A stretch of 64,000 bases of DNA, from positions 1 through 64,000 of the forward strand of contig CAVWFB010000004.1 in assembly GCA_963754265.1 (NCBI GenBank), read 5' to 3'. The position numbers and the translations under genes were made by a program. Source of the DNA: AC-32 sp963754265. GTDB taxonomy: Bacteria > Actinomycetota > Thermoleophilia > Gaiellales > Gaiellaceae. Shown piece after piece: positions 27,888-35,488 of the stretch. The notes under the pieces are model-generated. The model was not told the DNA's origin, did not search any database, and was given only the letters and a program-made list of their open reading frames with translations. How positions within the stretch are numbered: position 1 is the first letter of the stretch; the number at the start of each line of letters is the position of its first letter.

Positions 27888-28422
27888 CAACTGCCGCCCG
27901 CACTGCCGCCGCATCCCGCGCGGCCCGCACGACCGCGACCCCGGCCGCCCCGACCTCGATGCAGGCACCCGCGTTCGCCGCGTCGACTCCTCCGATCGCG
28001 ATCACCGGAATCGAGACCGACCGGCAGATCGCGCGCAGGCCGTCGAGGCCGAGCGGTTGGCCGGCGTCGGGCTTCGTCGGAGTCGCCCAGATCGGGCCGG
28101 CGCCGATGTAAGCGGCTCCCTGGCCCTCGGCGTCACGGGCCTCGGCGACCGACGCTGCCGAGGCGCCGAGCAGCAAACCGGCGCCGCGGGCACGCTCGGC
28201 CCCGGCGTCGCCGCGCCCGAGGTGGACGCCGTCGGCGCCGAGCTCCAGGGCCGCGTCCACGTCGTCGTTCACGACGAAGGTCGCCGGCAGATCGCGGAAG
28301 CCGCGGCCAGCCTGAACGATCTGATCGGTCGGAGCCTTCACCCGCAGCTGGACGACCGTCGCGCCTCCTTCGACGGCCAGCCGGGCCGTCTCGAGGTCGC
28401 TCACCACGGCATGCAGCTTCAC
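27874..28422 (-). CDS. thiE: Thiamine-phosphate synthase
   Basis: Couples HMP-PP and HET-P into thiamine monophosphate. 182 aa, a compact TIM barrel (family about 210). Visible: VVQLRVKAPTD (in place of the usual QLR.K), FVVNDDVDAALELGADGVHLGRGD (pyrophosphate and metal loop), YIGAGPIWATPTKPDAG, PVIAIGGVDAANA. GTG 28422 overlaps the thiM stop (GTGA). The shorter N terminus removes only part of the first barrel strand. Confidence 0.92.
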   Translation of the reverse strand: MKLHAVVSDLETARLAVEGGATVVQLRVKAPTDQIVQAGRGFRDLPATFVVNDDVDAALELGADGVHLGRGDAGAERARGAGLLLGASAASVAEARDAEGQGAAYIGAGPIWATPTKPDAGQPLGLDGLRAICRSVSIPVIAIGGVDAANAGACIEVGAAGVAVVRAARDAAAVRAAVDAAL

Positions 28423-29204
28423 TCGACCTTCGCCCGCGAGTCCAGCGTTGCCGGATCCAGGTCGTAAAGCGCGTCGTAGAGCGCGACGTGGAACGAGCCG
28501 GGCTTCGAGGCCTGGCGAGCCGCATCCTCGCCGGCGACGCCGAACGCCACGAGCGCCTCGGTCGCCGCCTCGAGCGGGCTCTCCGAACGGACGGCCAGGA
28601 AGCAGCCGGTGATCGCGGTGGCCATGCACCCGGTGCCCGTGACGGTCGCCATCAGCTCGTGGCCGTTGGCGATCGCGAGCACGCGCTCCCCGTCCGAGAC
28701 GTGGTCGACCGGCCCGGTGACCGCGGCGACAGAGCCGAGGACCTGCGCCGCCTGGCGGGCGAGCTCCGGCCCGCCGCCCTCGCCGAGGGCCTCGACGCCG
28801 CGAATCTCGGCGTGGCGCCCCGCGAGCGTGGCGATCTCGGCGGAATTGCCTCGAACCACCGCGAGCTCGAGCTCGCTCACGAGCGTACGAGCCGTCTCCG
28901 TGCGGTAGGCGGTCGCGCCCGCGCCTACCGGGTCGAGTACCACGGGAACACCCGCGCCGTTCGCCGCCCGCCCTGCCCGCAGCATCGAGTCGACCCACGC
29001 GTCCGAGAGCGTGCCGATGTTGAGCACGAGGGCCGAGGCGGCCCGCGCCATTTCCTCCACCTCCTGGACGGCGTGGGCCATCACCGGAAGCGCTCCGAGC
29101 GCGAGCGTCGCGTTCGCGGTCTCGTTCATGACCACGAAGTTCGTGATCTGGTGCACAAGCGGCTTGCGCGCTCGGATCGCGGCCAGGTCGGCGCCGGCGT
29201 TCAC
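28419..29204 (-). CDS. thiM: Hydroxyethylthiazole kinase
   Basis: Phosphorylates the thiazole alcohol for thiamine salvage. 261 aa, ribokinase-like fold. PLVHQITNFVVMNETANATLALGALPVM (substrate site), LNIGTL, VLDPVGAGATAYRT, RGNSAEI, VTGTGCMATAITGCFLA with catalytic Cys. It overlaps thiD at its start and thiE at its end by 4 nt each, a strictly coupled operon. ThiM together with ThiD and ThiE but no thiC or thiG here suggests salvage capacity, with de novo genes elsewhere if present. Confidence 0.94.
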   Translation of the reverse strand: MNAGADLAAIRARKPLVHQITNFVVMNETANATLALGALPVMAHAVQEVEEMARAASALVLNIGTLSDAWVDSMLRAGRAANGAGVPVVLDPVGAGATAYRTETARTLVSELELAVVRGNSAEIATLAGRHAEIRGVEALGEGGGPELARQAAQVLGSVAAVTGPVDHVSDGERVLAIANGHELMATVTGTGCMATAITGCFLAVRSESPLEAATEALVAFGVAGEDAARQASKPGSFHVALYDALYDLDPATLDSRAKVE

Positions 29205-29965
29205 GCGGCGCCCCGCAGGACGTCGACGGGGCCGTCCCCTGCGCCGAGGTCGGGATGACCCTGCGCGACCGCCCGCGAGGCGGCCTCCGATGCGCCGATC
29301 GCCGCCGCGTCAAGCGGCTCGCCGCGGGCGAGCAGGGCCGCCAGCGTGGCCGAATGCGTACAGCCGGCGCCGTGCGTGGAGGCGACCTCGTGGCGCTCGA
29401 CCGGGATCGCGACGTGGCAGACGCCGTCGAAGAGATGGTCGACCGGCGCGCCGTGCCCGCCGGTGACGATGACCGCCTTTGCACCCAGGTCGTGGATCCG
29501 CTCCGCGAGCTCCTCCTTGGAGCCGGCGCCGACGAGGATCTCGGCCTCGGCGACATTCGGCGTGACCACTGTCGCTATCGGGAACAACCGAGCCACCAGG
29601 GTCTCGACCGCGTCCTCCTCGAGCAACCGCGCGCCGGAGCTCGCGACCATCACCGGATCGACCACGAGCGGCACCGGATTCGCCTCGAGGTGGTCGGCCA
29701 CCGTCTCGATCAGCACAGCGGAGAAGAGCATCCCCGTCTTCGCCGCGTCCACGCCGAGGTCGTCGAAGACCGCCTCCAGCTCGGCGCGCACGAACTCAGG
29801 CGGCAGCTCGTGCACCGCGGTGACGCCCACGGTGTTCTGCGCCGTCAAGGCGACGATCGCGCTCATGCCGTGCGCGCCCGCGGCCGCAAACGCCTTCAGG
29901 TCGGCCTGGACCCCGGCGCCGCCGCCCGAGTCCGAGCCGGCGATCGTGAGACATCTCGGAACCAC
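29201..29965 (-). CDS. thiD: HMP/HMP-P kinase
   Basis: Sequential phosphorylation of hydroxymethylpyrimidine to HMP-PP. 254 aa. LTIAGSDSGGGAGVQADLKAF at the N terminus, VTAQ-like ALTAQNTVGV, KTGMLFSA, VVDPVMVASSGARLL, GAGCTHSATLAA with the catalytic GAGC. GTG 29965 has GAAGGGAG at a good distance. An in-frame ATG at 30001 would add 12 residues, but it sits in the loop of a palindrome and encodes no conserved sequence, so I reject it. First gene after the TPP riboswitch. Confidence 0.93.
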   Translation of the reverse strand: MVPRCLTIAGSDSGGGAGVQADLKAFAAAGAHGMSAIVALTAQNTVGVTAVHELPPEFVRAELEAVFDDLGVDAAKTGMLFSAVLIETVADHLEANPVPLVVDPVMVASSGARLLEEDAVETLVARLFPIATVVTPNVAEAEILVGAGSKEELAERIHDLGAKAVIVTGGHGAPVDHLFDGVCHVAIPVERHEVASTHGAGCTHSATLAALLARGEPLDAAAIGASEAASRAVAQGHPDLGAGDGPVDVLRGAA

Positions 29966-29969
29966 AGCA

Positions 29970-30125
29970 CTCCCTTCGCCGGTCGGCACGGGGGAACCCA
30001 TGGTTCCCCCGTGAGCCCCTCCTTAGCGCAATCGACAGCGCAGCGCGTCCCGGGCTCCGGGCGGGCAAAGCCCACCCTCCGCGGCTACTCGCTGTGCCTC
30101 CAAGTCTGCTCCTCCCTTCGCCGGT
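29970..30125. repeat. 14-bp direct repeat flanking an insertion-like segment in the thiD leader
   Basis: CTCCCTTCGCCGGT occurs exactly at 29970-29983 and again at 30112-30125. Read on the reverse strand, the distal copy is the 3' end of the TPP riboswitch and the proximal copy provides the thiD Shine-Dalgarno (GAAGGGAG). The 128 bp between them (29984-30111) contain palindrome copy B. This looks like a target duplication around an inserted element, although no terminal inverted repeats are visible. Confidence 0.6.
29987..30013. repeat. Palindromic element, copy B
   Basis: CACGGGGGAACC, CAT, GGTTCCCCCGTG: 12-bp perfect arms with a 3-nt loop, followed by AGCCCC. It matches copy A at 20165 in the GGGGGAA(A)CC core and in the trailing GAGCCCC. 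In the thi transcript it would fold just upstream of the thiD Shine-Dalgarno. A further stem, GGGTGGGC-TTT-GCCCGCCC on the reverse strand, lies at 30059-30077. Confidence 0.75.
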
Positions 30126-30181
30126 GCGAACCGGATCAGGTTCGACGGGTGTGATCTCAGCCCCTGAGGGCACCCCGGAGC
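30113..30181 (-). promoter_or_regulatory. TPP riboswitch (THI element)
   Basis: On the reverse strand all conserved TPP-aptamer blocks are present in order: GGGGTGCCC, GGGGCTGAGATCACACCCG, AACCTGATCCGGTTCG and the closing CACCGGCGAAGGGAG. It precedes thiD-thiM-thiE-thiL, so thiamine pyrophosphate should lower expression of the operon. About 147 nt separate the aptamer end from the thiD start, longer than expected for direct Shine-Dalgarno sequestration. Confidence 0.95.
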
Positions 30182-30201
30182 GGCAAGGCTACCATCGGCG
30201 G

Positions 30202-32436
30202 ATGGCGATCAGCGTTGCCCGCTGGGACGACCTCCTCACCGGAGAAGAGCTCGCCTACCTCGGCACCGAGGCGGCCCGGGAGCCCCGGCTCGCGCCGCTG
30301 CCGGAGGAGCTGCACCCGCGGGTGCGCGAGGCGCTCGAGGCGCAGGGAGTGAACACGCTCTACGCCCACCAGGCCGCGGCGTGGGAGGCGGCCGGCCGGG
30401 GCGAGCACCTCGTCGTCACGACCGGCACCGCCAGCGGCAAGACCCTCGCCTTCAACCTGCCCGTGCTCGACGCGCTCGCCCGCGAGCCGAAGCAGCGGGC
30501 GCTCTACCTCTACCCGACGAAGGCGCTGGCGCAGGACCAGTTGCGCTCGCTCGGCGAGCTCAAGCTGCCCAAGCTCCGCGCGGCGATCTACGACGGGGAC
30601 ACGGCCTCGGAGCGCCGCTGGCAGGTGCGCAAGTGGGCGAACGTCGTCCTGTCGAACCCCGACATGCTCCACGTGGGCGTCCTCCCCCATCACGACCGCT
30701 GGGGCGACGTCCTCTCGAACCTCGCCTACGTGATCGTCGACGAGGCGCACGTCTACCGGGGTGTGTTCGGATCGCATGTCGCGAACGTGCTTCGACGCCT
30801 GCGACGGCTCGCGCGCGTCTACGGCGCCGAGCCGCAGTTCCTGCTCGCCTCGGCGACGATCGCGAACCCCGGCGAGCTCGGCGCCCGGCTGATCGGAGCC
30901 GAGACCACGGTCATCGGCGACGATGCGGCGCCGCGGGCCGAGCGCACCGTGGCGCTCTGGAACCCGCCGCTCACCGACGAGGAGCTGGGCCTGCGCGCGA
31001 GCCCGCTCGGCGAGGCCTCGAAGCTGATGGCCGACCTCGTCTCGCGCGGCCTGCGCACGCTCTGCTTCGCCAAGAGCCGCCGCGCGGCCGAGCTCGTCCA
31101 CCGGTTCACGGCCGATCGCCTGGGCGATGCCTCGGCGCTCTCGCCCTACCGGGCCGGCTACACGCCGGCACAGCGGCGCGAGATCGAGCGGCGGCTCCTC
31201 GCGGGCGAGCTGCTCGGGGTCTCGGCGACGAACGCGCTCGAGCTCGGGATCGACATCGGGCTGCTCGACTGCGTGATCTCGGTCGGCTTCCCCGGCACGG
31301 TGGCGTCCCTGCGGCAGCAGTGGGGGCGCGCGGGCCGGCGCGGCCACGGGCTCGCGGTCCTCGTCGCGAGCGAGGACGCACTCGACCAGTACTTCATGCG
31401 CGAGCCGGAGGCGCTGCTCGGCCGCCGGGTCGAGGCGGCGATCCTCGACCACGAGAATCCGCGCGTCCTCGACGGCCACGTCCGGGCGGCTGCCTTCGAG
31501 GCCCCGCTCGACGATCGGGACCGCGCCCTGCTCGGAGACGCAGCGCTGGAGCGGGCGGCCGCGCTCCCGGAGCTGCGCAAGACCAAGGCGGGCTACGTCT
31601 GGGCCGGCCGCGACTACCCGGCCGCACGGATCTCGCTCCGCTCGACCTCGCCGGAGGCCTTCACGATCGTCGACGGCTCCAGCGGCACCCTGCTCGGGAT
31701 CAGCGAGGAGGCGCGCGCGTACTCGACCGTCCACGGCGGCGCGATCTATCTCCACCTCGGCGAGAGCTACCGGGTAGAGATGCTCGACCTGGCCACGCGC
31801 ACGGCCGTCGTCGAGCCGTTCAGCGGCGACTACTACACCCAGGCGAAGAAGGAGACCACGACCGAGATCGTCGAGCCCATGCGCCACGAGCAGCGGCTGG
31901 GGCTGCCGCTCTCCTTCGGGCGCGTCCGGGTCACCGAGCAGGTGGTCGGCTACCAGAAGAAGTCGATCCAGACGCAGGAACGAATCGACCTCGTCGCGCT
32001 CGACCTGCCGCAGACCGAGTTCGAGACGGAAGCGATCTGGTTCCTGCCCGAGGCCTGGATGCTCGAGGGACTGGAGGAGATGCCCCGCCTCCTCGGCTCG
32101 CTGCACGCGGCGGAGCACTCGCTGATCGCGCTGCTGCCGCTCTGGGCGATGTGCGACCGCTGGGACATCGGCGGGCTCTCGACCAACCTGCACTTCCAGA
32201 CCGGCCGGCCGACGATCTTCGTCTACGACGGTCACTCCGGCGGCGTCGGGATCACCGAGCGGGGCTTCGAGGCCTTCGAAGGCTGGGTCGAGGACACCGC
32301 GAAGCTCCTCGCCGGCTGCCCTTGCGAGCACGGCTGCCCCTCTTGCGTGCAGAGCCCCAAATGCGGCAACCTGAACGAGCCGCTCGACAAGGCGGGGGCA
32401 CTCGCACTGCTCGAACGGATGCTCGAGCGGGCATAG
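30202..32436 (+). CDS. DEAH-type superfamily 2 helicase with DUF1998 domain (MrfA/Hrq1-like)
   Basis: 744 aa. Walker A TGTASGKT at 74-81, YLYPTKALAQDQ (motif Ia), VIVDEAHVYRG (motif II), LLASATIANPGE (III), then VSATNALELGIDIGLLD and QQWGRAGRRGH (V and VI). The C-terminal DUF1998 region ends in a four-Cys cluster, CPCEHGCPSC followed by KCGN. B. subtilis MrfA with this architecture acts in repair of mitomycin crosslinks; yeast Hrq1 is related. ATG 30202 lies 20 bp from the divergent TPP riboswitch. Similar proteins are also annotated YprA. Confidence 0.93.
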   Translation: MAISVARWDDLLTGEELAYLGTEAAREPRLAPLPEELHPRVREALEAQGVNTLYAHQAAAWEAAGRGEHLVVTTGTASGKTLAFNLPVLDALAREPKQRALYLYPTKALAQDQLRSLGELKLPKLRAAIYDGDTASERRWQVRKWANVVLSNPDMLHVGVLPHHDRWGDVLSNLAYVIVDEAHVYRGVFGSHVANVLRRLRRLARVYGAEPQFLLASATIANPGELGARLIGAETTVIGDDAAPRAERTVALWNPPLTDEELGLRASPLGEASKLMADLVSRGLRTLCFAKSRRAAELVHRFTADRLGDASALSPYRAGYTPAQRREIERRLLAGELLGVSATNALELGIDIGLLDCVISVGFPGTVASLRQQWGRAGRRGHGLAVLVASEDALDQYFMREPEALLGRRVEAAILDHENPRVLDGHVRAAAFEAPLDDRDRALLGDAALERAAALPELRKTKAGYVWAGRDYPAARISLRSTSPEAFTIVDGSSGTLLGISEEARAYSTVHGGAIYLHLGESYRVEMLDLATRTAVVEPFSGDYYTQAKKETTTEIVEPMRHEQRLGLPLSFGRVRVTEQVVGYQKKSIQTQERIDLVALDLPQTEFETEAIWFLPEAWMLEGLEEMPRLLGSLHAAEHSLIALLPLWAMCDRWDIGGLSTNLHFQTGRPTIFVYDGHSGGVGITERGFEAFEGWVEDTAKLLAGCPCEHGCPSCVQSPKCGNLNEPLDKAGALALLERMLERA

Positions 32437-32446
32437 AGTTTCGCCC

Positions 32447-32770
32447 GTGGTCGTCCTGCTGCTGCTCATCCTCGGTCTCTTCTACGGTTTCGGGACGTCT
32501 CAGGGCGAGACGAGCGTGACCAGCGCCGTTCCGGTGACTCGGGTCCCGAACGTCACCGGCCTGGCGCCGGCCTCGGCCGCTCGGCGGATCCGGGGAGCCG
32601 GGCTCGTTCCGGCGCAGGCTCGCTGCAACGCGGTCGCAGCGATCTGGTCGGTCAGGAGCCAGCGCCCGTCGGCCGGCAGCACGGTGTCGCGTGGAAGCCG
32701 TGTGCTCCTGCGGGTCGCGCCGGCCCGCCGCCACACCCCCTGCAACGCCTACAGCGGCACCCTGCCCTAG
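32447..32770 (+). CDS. Small membrane-anchored PASTA-like protein
   Basis: 107 aa: an N-terminal anchor (VVLLLLILGLFYGFG) followed by one PASTA-like repeat, VPNVTGLAPASAARRIRGAGL, then SQRPSAGSTVSRGSRVLLRVA. PASTA repeats bind peptidoglycan fragments or lipid II in kinases and PBPs; here there is no catalytic domain. Two Cys outside the membrane (ARCNA, TPCNA) could pair. GTG 32447 follows the helicase stop by 10 nt. The role is unknown, possibly wall anchoring. Confidence 0.7.
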   Translation: MVVLLLLILGLFYGFGTSQGETSVTSAVPVTRVPNVTGLAPASAARRIRGAGLVPAQARCNAVAAIWSVRSQRPSAGSTVSRGSRVLLRVAPARRHTPCNAYSGTLP

Positions 32771-32776
32771 CCGCGG

Positions 32777-33853
32777 TCAGCAGACCTTGTGTACCCGATT
32801 CGCCCGGAGGTCTGAGACCCACAGGCCTCCGGCGAAGGGCACGTGGTAGTTGGGGCTGAAGTCCACTGGGACCCTCGTCAGCGTCGGCGACATTTCCCCT
32901 GCGTCTATGCGCGCGAGCCCGCCGTTCGCCGTGACCCAGACAACGCCGGCGGCGGAGGAGACGTGGCCCGGTTGGGTCTGCAGCTCCAGGACCGAGATTC
33001 GCCGCACGCCCGAAGTAGCGATCCGCAGCAGCCGCCGTGCCGGACGGTTCTGCTTACGAACGGGACGGCTGCCGAAGAATGGCTGTGCAACCCAAACCGC
33101 TCCGGGCGTTTGCGCCAGCGACCAGCCGGAGCCGTCGATGCGTTGCAAGAAGAGGACACGGCCCGCGGCGGATAGCTTGACGACGCCCCACCAACCGGCT
33201 GACCAAAGCGCGCGGCCGTCGCCATGCAACGCGATTACCGTCGCGTGCGCGGGGAGTTGCACCCGACGGACGACTGCGTTCCGTCTCGGGTCGATCTTGT
33301 AGACGAAGCGCACCCCGGCCCGCTCCGAATGGCCGGGCGGGAAGAAATCCGCGCCGCCGATCCACACGGCGTCCGAAGTGGTCGCAATCTTGGCCCCGAG
33401 GGCCTGTGGCCCGCGAATGAGGCGCAATACCCGGCCGGTACCCGGATCGATGCGAAGCAGTCGGCCCTGATATCTCCGATTGGTCGTCTCGCCTGTCACC
33501 CACAGCGAGCCAAAGCCGAAGGCCAGTTGGTAAGGGTTGACCGGAAGGCGAAACCTTCGGAGCACTCGACCCGAACGTGCATCGATCCGAACGAGCGCGC
33601 CTCGACCACTTGGGCGCGCGGACGCGATCGCAACCCAGAGGGTGTGCTTCACCGGCAGCAAGAATCCGGGACGCCCGGGCATCCGCACTGTCTGGACAAC
33701 CGCTGCCCCAGAAGAGCTGGGACAGCTCGGCGATTCGGACGTCTGCGCCTGGGAGCCGGATTTCGCCTGACCCACGGCGACCCCGCAGCCGATCGCAACG
33801 AAGACCGCGCAGGCGACGCCGGCGGTCGCGATCTGTCTGGACCTCAGAACCAC
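32777..33853 (-). CDS. Secreted beta-propeller protein (Vgb/PQQ-like repeats)
   Basis: 358 aa with an N-terminal hydrophobic export signal (ATAGVACAVFVAIGCGVAVG) and repeated blades of the form LWVAIA-LVRIDARSGRVLRRF, LWVTGE-LLRIDPGTGRVLRLI, VWIGGA-VYKIDPRRNAVVRRV, VWVTAN-LARID, ending LWVSDLRANRVHKVC. No catalytic motif is recognised. Third-position GC is visibly lower than in neighbouring genes, so recent acquisition is possible. It is convergent with the PASTA gene and divergent from the YCII/ECF42 pair. Confidence 0.75.
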   Translation of the reverse strand: MVLRSRQIATAGVACAVFVAIGCGVAVGQAKSGSQAQTSESPSCPSSSGAAVVQTVRMPGRPGFLLPVKHTLWVAIASARPSGRGALVRIDARSGRVLRRFRLPVNPYQLAFGFGSLWVTGETTNRRYQGRLLRIDPGTGRVLRLIRGPQALGAKIATTSDAVWIGGADFFPPGHSERAGVRFVYKIDPRRNAVVRRVQLPAHATVIALHGDGRALWSAGWWGVVKLSAAGRVLFLQRIDGSGWSLAQTPGAVWVAQPFFGSRPVRKQNRPARRLLRIATSGVRRISVLELQTQPGHVSSAAGVVWVTANGGLARIDAGEMSPTLTRVPVDFSPNYHVPFAGGLWVSDLRANRVHKVC

Positions 33854-33894
33854 GACAATTTTCTACACCGCGCGAGCCACGCAGGTTCCGGTGC

Positions 33895-33923
33895 GGTCGA
33901 ATCGGGCGTGGCCCGTTCGTCGT
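33895..33923 (+). promoter_or_regulatory. Candidate ECF42-type promoter before the YCII gene
   Basis: GGTCGA (33895-33900) and CGTCGT (33918-33923) are separated by 17 bp and lie 27 bp before the YCII ATG. They resemble the reported ECF42 pattern (TGTCGA-like -35 and CGTC-like -10), so the sigma factor may drive its own operon. The motif memory is approximate. Confidence 0.35.
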
Positions 33924-33950
33924 ACTCTCACAACGACCAAGGAGGACGCA

Positions 33951-34313
33951 ATGCAGTACATGCTGCTCATCTACGGCGACCAGAGCTCGTGGGACACCCG
34001 CACCGAGGAGGAGCGGGGGCAGATCTTCCAGGCCTACGGCGCCTTCACGCAGGAGCTTCAGGACAGCGGCGCCATGGTCGCCGGCGACGCGCTCGAGCCG
34101 ACGGACACGGCGACCACCGTCCGCGTCCAGAACGACGACGTGCTGACGACCGACGGCCCCTTCGCCGAGACCAAGGAGCAGCTCGGGGGCTACTACCTGA
34201 TCGAGGCCGACTCGCTCGACGAGGCGATCGGCTGGGCGGCGAAGATTCCCGGCGCTCGCCACGGCTCGGTCGAGGTGAGGCCGGTGATGGTCTTCGAGGA
34301 GGACGGCTCATAG
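33951..34313 (+). CDS. YCII-related (DGPF) domain protein
   Basis: 120 aa. MQYMLLIYGDQSSW start, AMVAGDALEP, TTVRVQNDDVLTTDGPFAETKEQLGGYYLIEADSLDEAI and VEVRPVMVF; TTDGPFAE gives the family its DGPF name. Biochemical role not established; the family is regularly found beside ECF42 sigma factors. A perfect AAGGAGG precedes ATG 33951 by 5-6 nt. The stop overlaps the next gene. Confidence 0.93.
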   Translation: MQYMLLIYGDQSSWDTRTEEERGQIFQAYGAFTQELQDSGAMVAGDALEPTDTATTVRVQNDDVLTTDGPFAETKEQLGGYYLIEADSLDEAIGWAAKIPGARHGSVEVRPVMVFEEDGS

Positions 34314-35488
34314 TCGAAGCCGTCTTCCGCGAGGAGTGGGGGCGCACACTCGCGATCCTCGCCCGCACGCTCGGCGACGTGGAGCTCGCCGAGGACGCGG
34401 TGCAGGAGGCCTTCGCTACGGCCCTGGAGCGCTGGCCCCGCGACGGCGCCCCTGCGAACCCCGGGGCATGGCTGCTGACGACGGCACGAAACCGGGCGAT
34501 CGACCGGATCAGGAGGGAGCGGACGCTCGCGCGCAAGACCGAGCTGCTCGCGGCCCTCGAGCCCACGGAGACGAAGGAGGCAGAACCCATTCCCGACGAG
34601 CGGCTGAGCCTGATCTTCGCGTGCTGCCATCCTGCGCTCTCGACCGAGGCGCAGGTGGCGCTGACTCTCCGCGCGCTGGGTGGGCTCAGCACCGAGGAGA
34701 TCGCGCGCGCCTTCCTCGTCCCGGAGCCGGCGATGGCCCAGCGCCTCGTGCGCGCCAAGCGGAAGATCCGCGCCGCGGGGATTCCGTTCCGCGTCCCGCC
34801 CGATCACCTGCTGCCGGAACGCCTCGGGGCGGTGCTCGCGGTCCTGTACCTGATCTTCAACGAGGGCTACGGGCCGCCGCCGCGCGCCGATCTCTGCGAG
34901 GAGGCGATCCGGCTCGCGAAGGTGCTCGTCCTGCTCATGCCCGACGAGCCGGAGGCGCTCGGGCTTCTGTCGCTGATGCTGCTCCACGACGCCCGCCGCG
35001 ACGCCCGGCTCGACGAGAGCGGCCGGCTCGTCCTGCTGGCCGACCAGAACCGCGGGCTCTGGGACGAGGAGCGCATCGAGGAGGGGCGGCGCGTGCTCGA
35101 GCGCGCGCTGCCGCTGCGCAAGCCGGGCCCCTACCAACTGCAGGCGGCGATCGCCTCGCTCCACCTCGAAGACGAGACGGACTGGCCGCAGATCGCCGCG
35201 CTCTACGAGCGCCTCGCCTGCTTCACGCCGACACCGGTCGTGCAGCTCAACCGGGCGGTCGCGGTGGCCATGGCCGAAGGGCCGGAGCGCGGGCTGGCGC
35301 TGATCGACGGGATCGACGGATTGGAGCGCTACCGCCACCTGCACTCGGCTCGCGCCGATCTCCTTCGCCGGCTCGGGCGCAGCGGCGAGGCGGCCGAGGC
35401 CTACGGGCGGGCCCTGGAGCTGGCGGCGCAGCCCGAAGAGCGGGCGTTCCTGGAGCGCCGGTTGGCCGAAGTACGATCCTCGGCGTGA
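34310..35488 (+). CDS. ECF42-group RNA polymerase sigma factor with TPR C-terminal domain
   Basis: 392 aa. Sigma region 2: DVELAEDAVQEAFATALERWP and PGAWLLTTARNRAIDRIRRE; region 4: ALTLRALGGLSTEEIARAFLVPEPAMAQRLVRAKRKIR. The long C-terminal half (YLIFNEGYGPP onward, TPR-like helices) is diagnostic of ECF42. No ATG, GTG or TTG lies in frame near the expected N terminus. The best start is ATA 34310, overlapping the YCII stop as ATAG and preceded by GAGGAGG at 7 nt. GTG inside region 2 would remove essential sequence. An ATG-to-ATA base error is an alternative. Confidence 0.88.
   Translation: MVEAVFREEWGRTLAILARTLGDVELAEDAVQEAFATALERWPRDGAPANPGAWLLTTARNRAIDRIRRERTLARKTELLAALEPTETKEAEPIPDERLSLIFACCHPALSTEAQVALTLRALGGLSTEEIARAFLVPEPAMAQRLVRAKRKIRAAGIPFRVPPDHLLPERLGAVLAVLYLIFNEGYGPPPRADLCEEAIRLAKVLVLLMPDEPEALGLLSLMLLHDARRDARLDESGRLVLLADQNRGLWDEERIEEGRRVLERALPLRKPGPYQLQAAIASLHLEDETDWPQIAALYERLACFTPTPVVQLNRAVAVAMAEGPERGLALIDGIDGLERYRHLHSARADLLRRLGRSGEAAEAYGRALELAAQPEERAFLERRLAEVRSSA

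Noticed and set aside
29965..30001. ATG at 30001 as the thiD start
   Set aside because: It lies in the loop of palindrome copy B and adds no conserved residues; GTG 29965 has a good Shine-Dalgarno.
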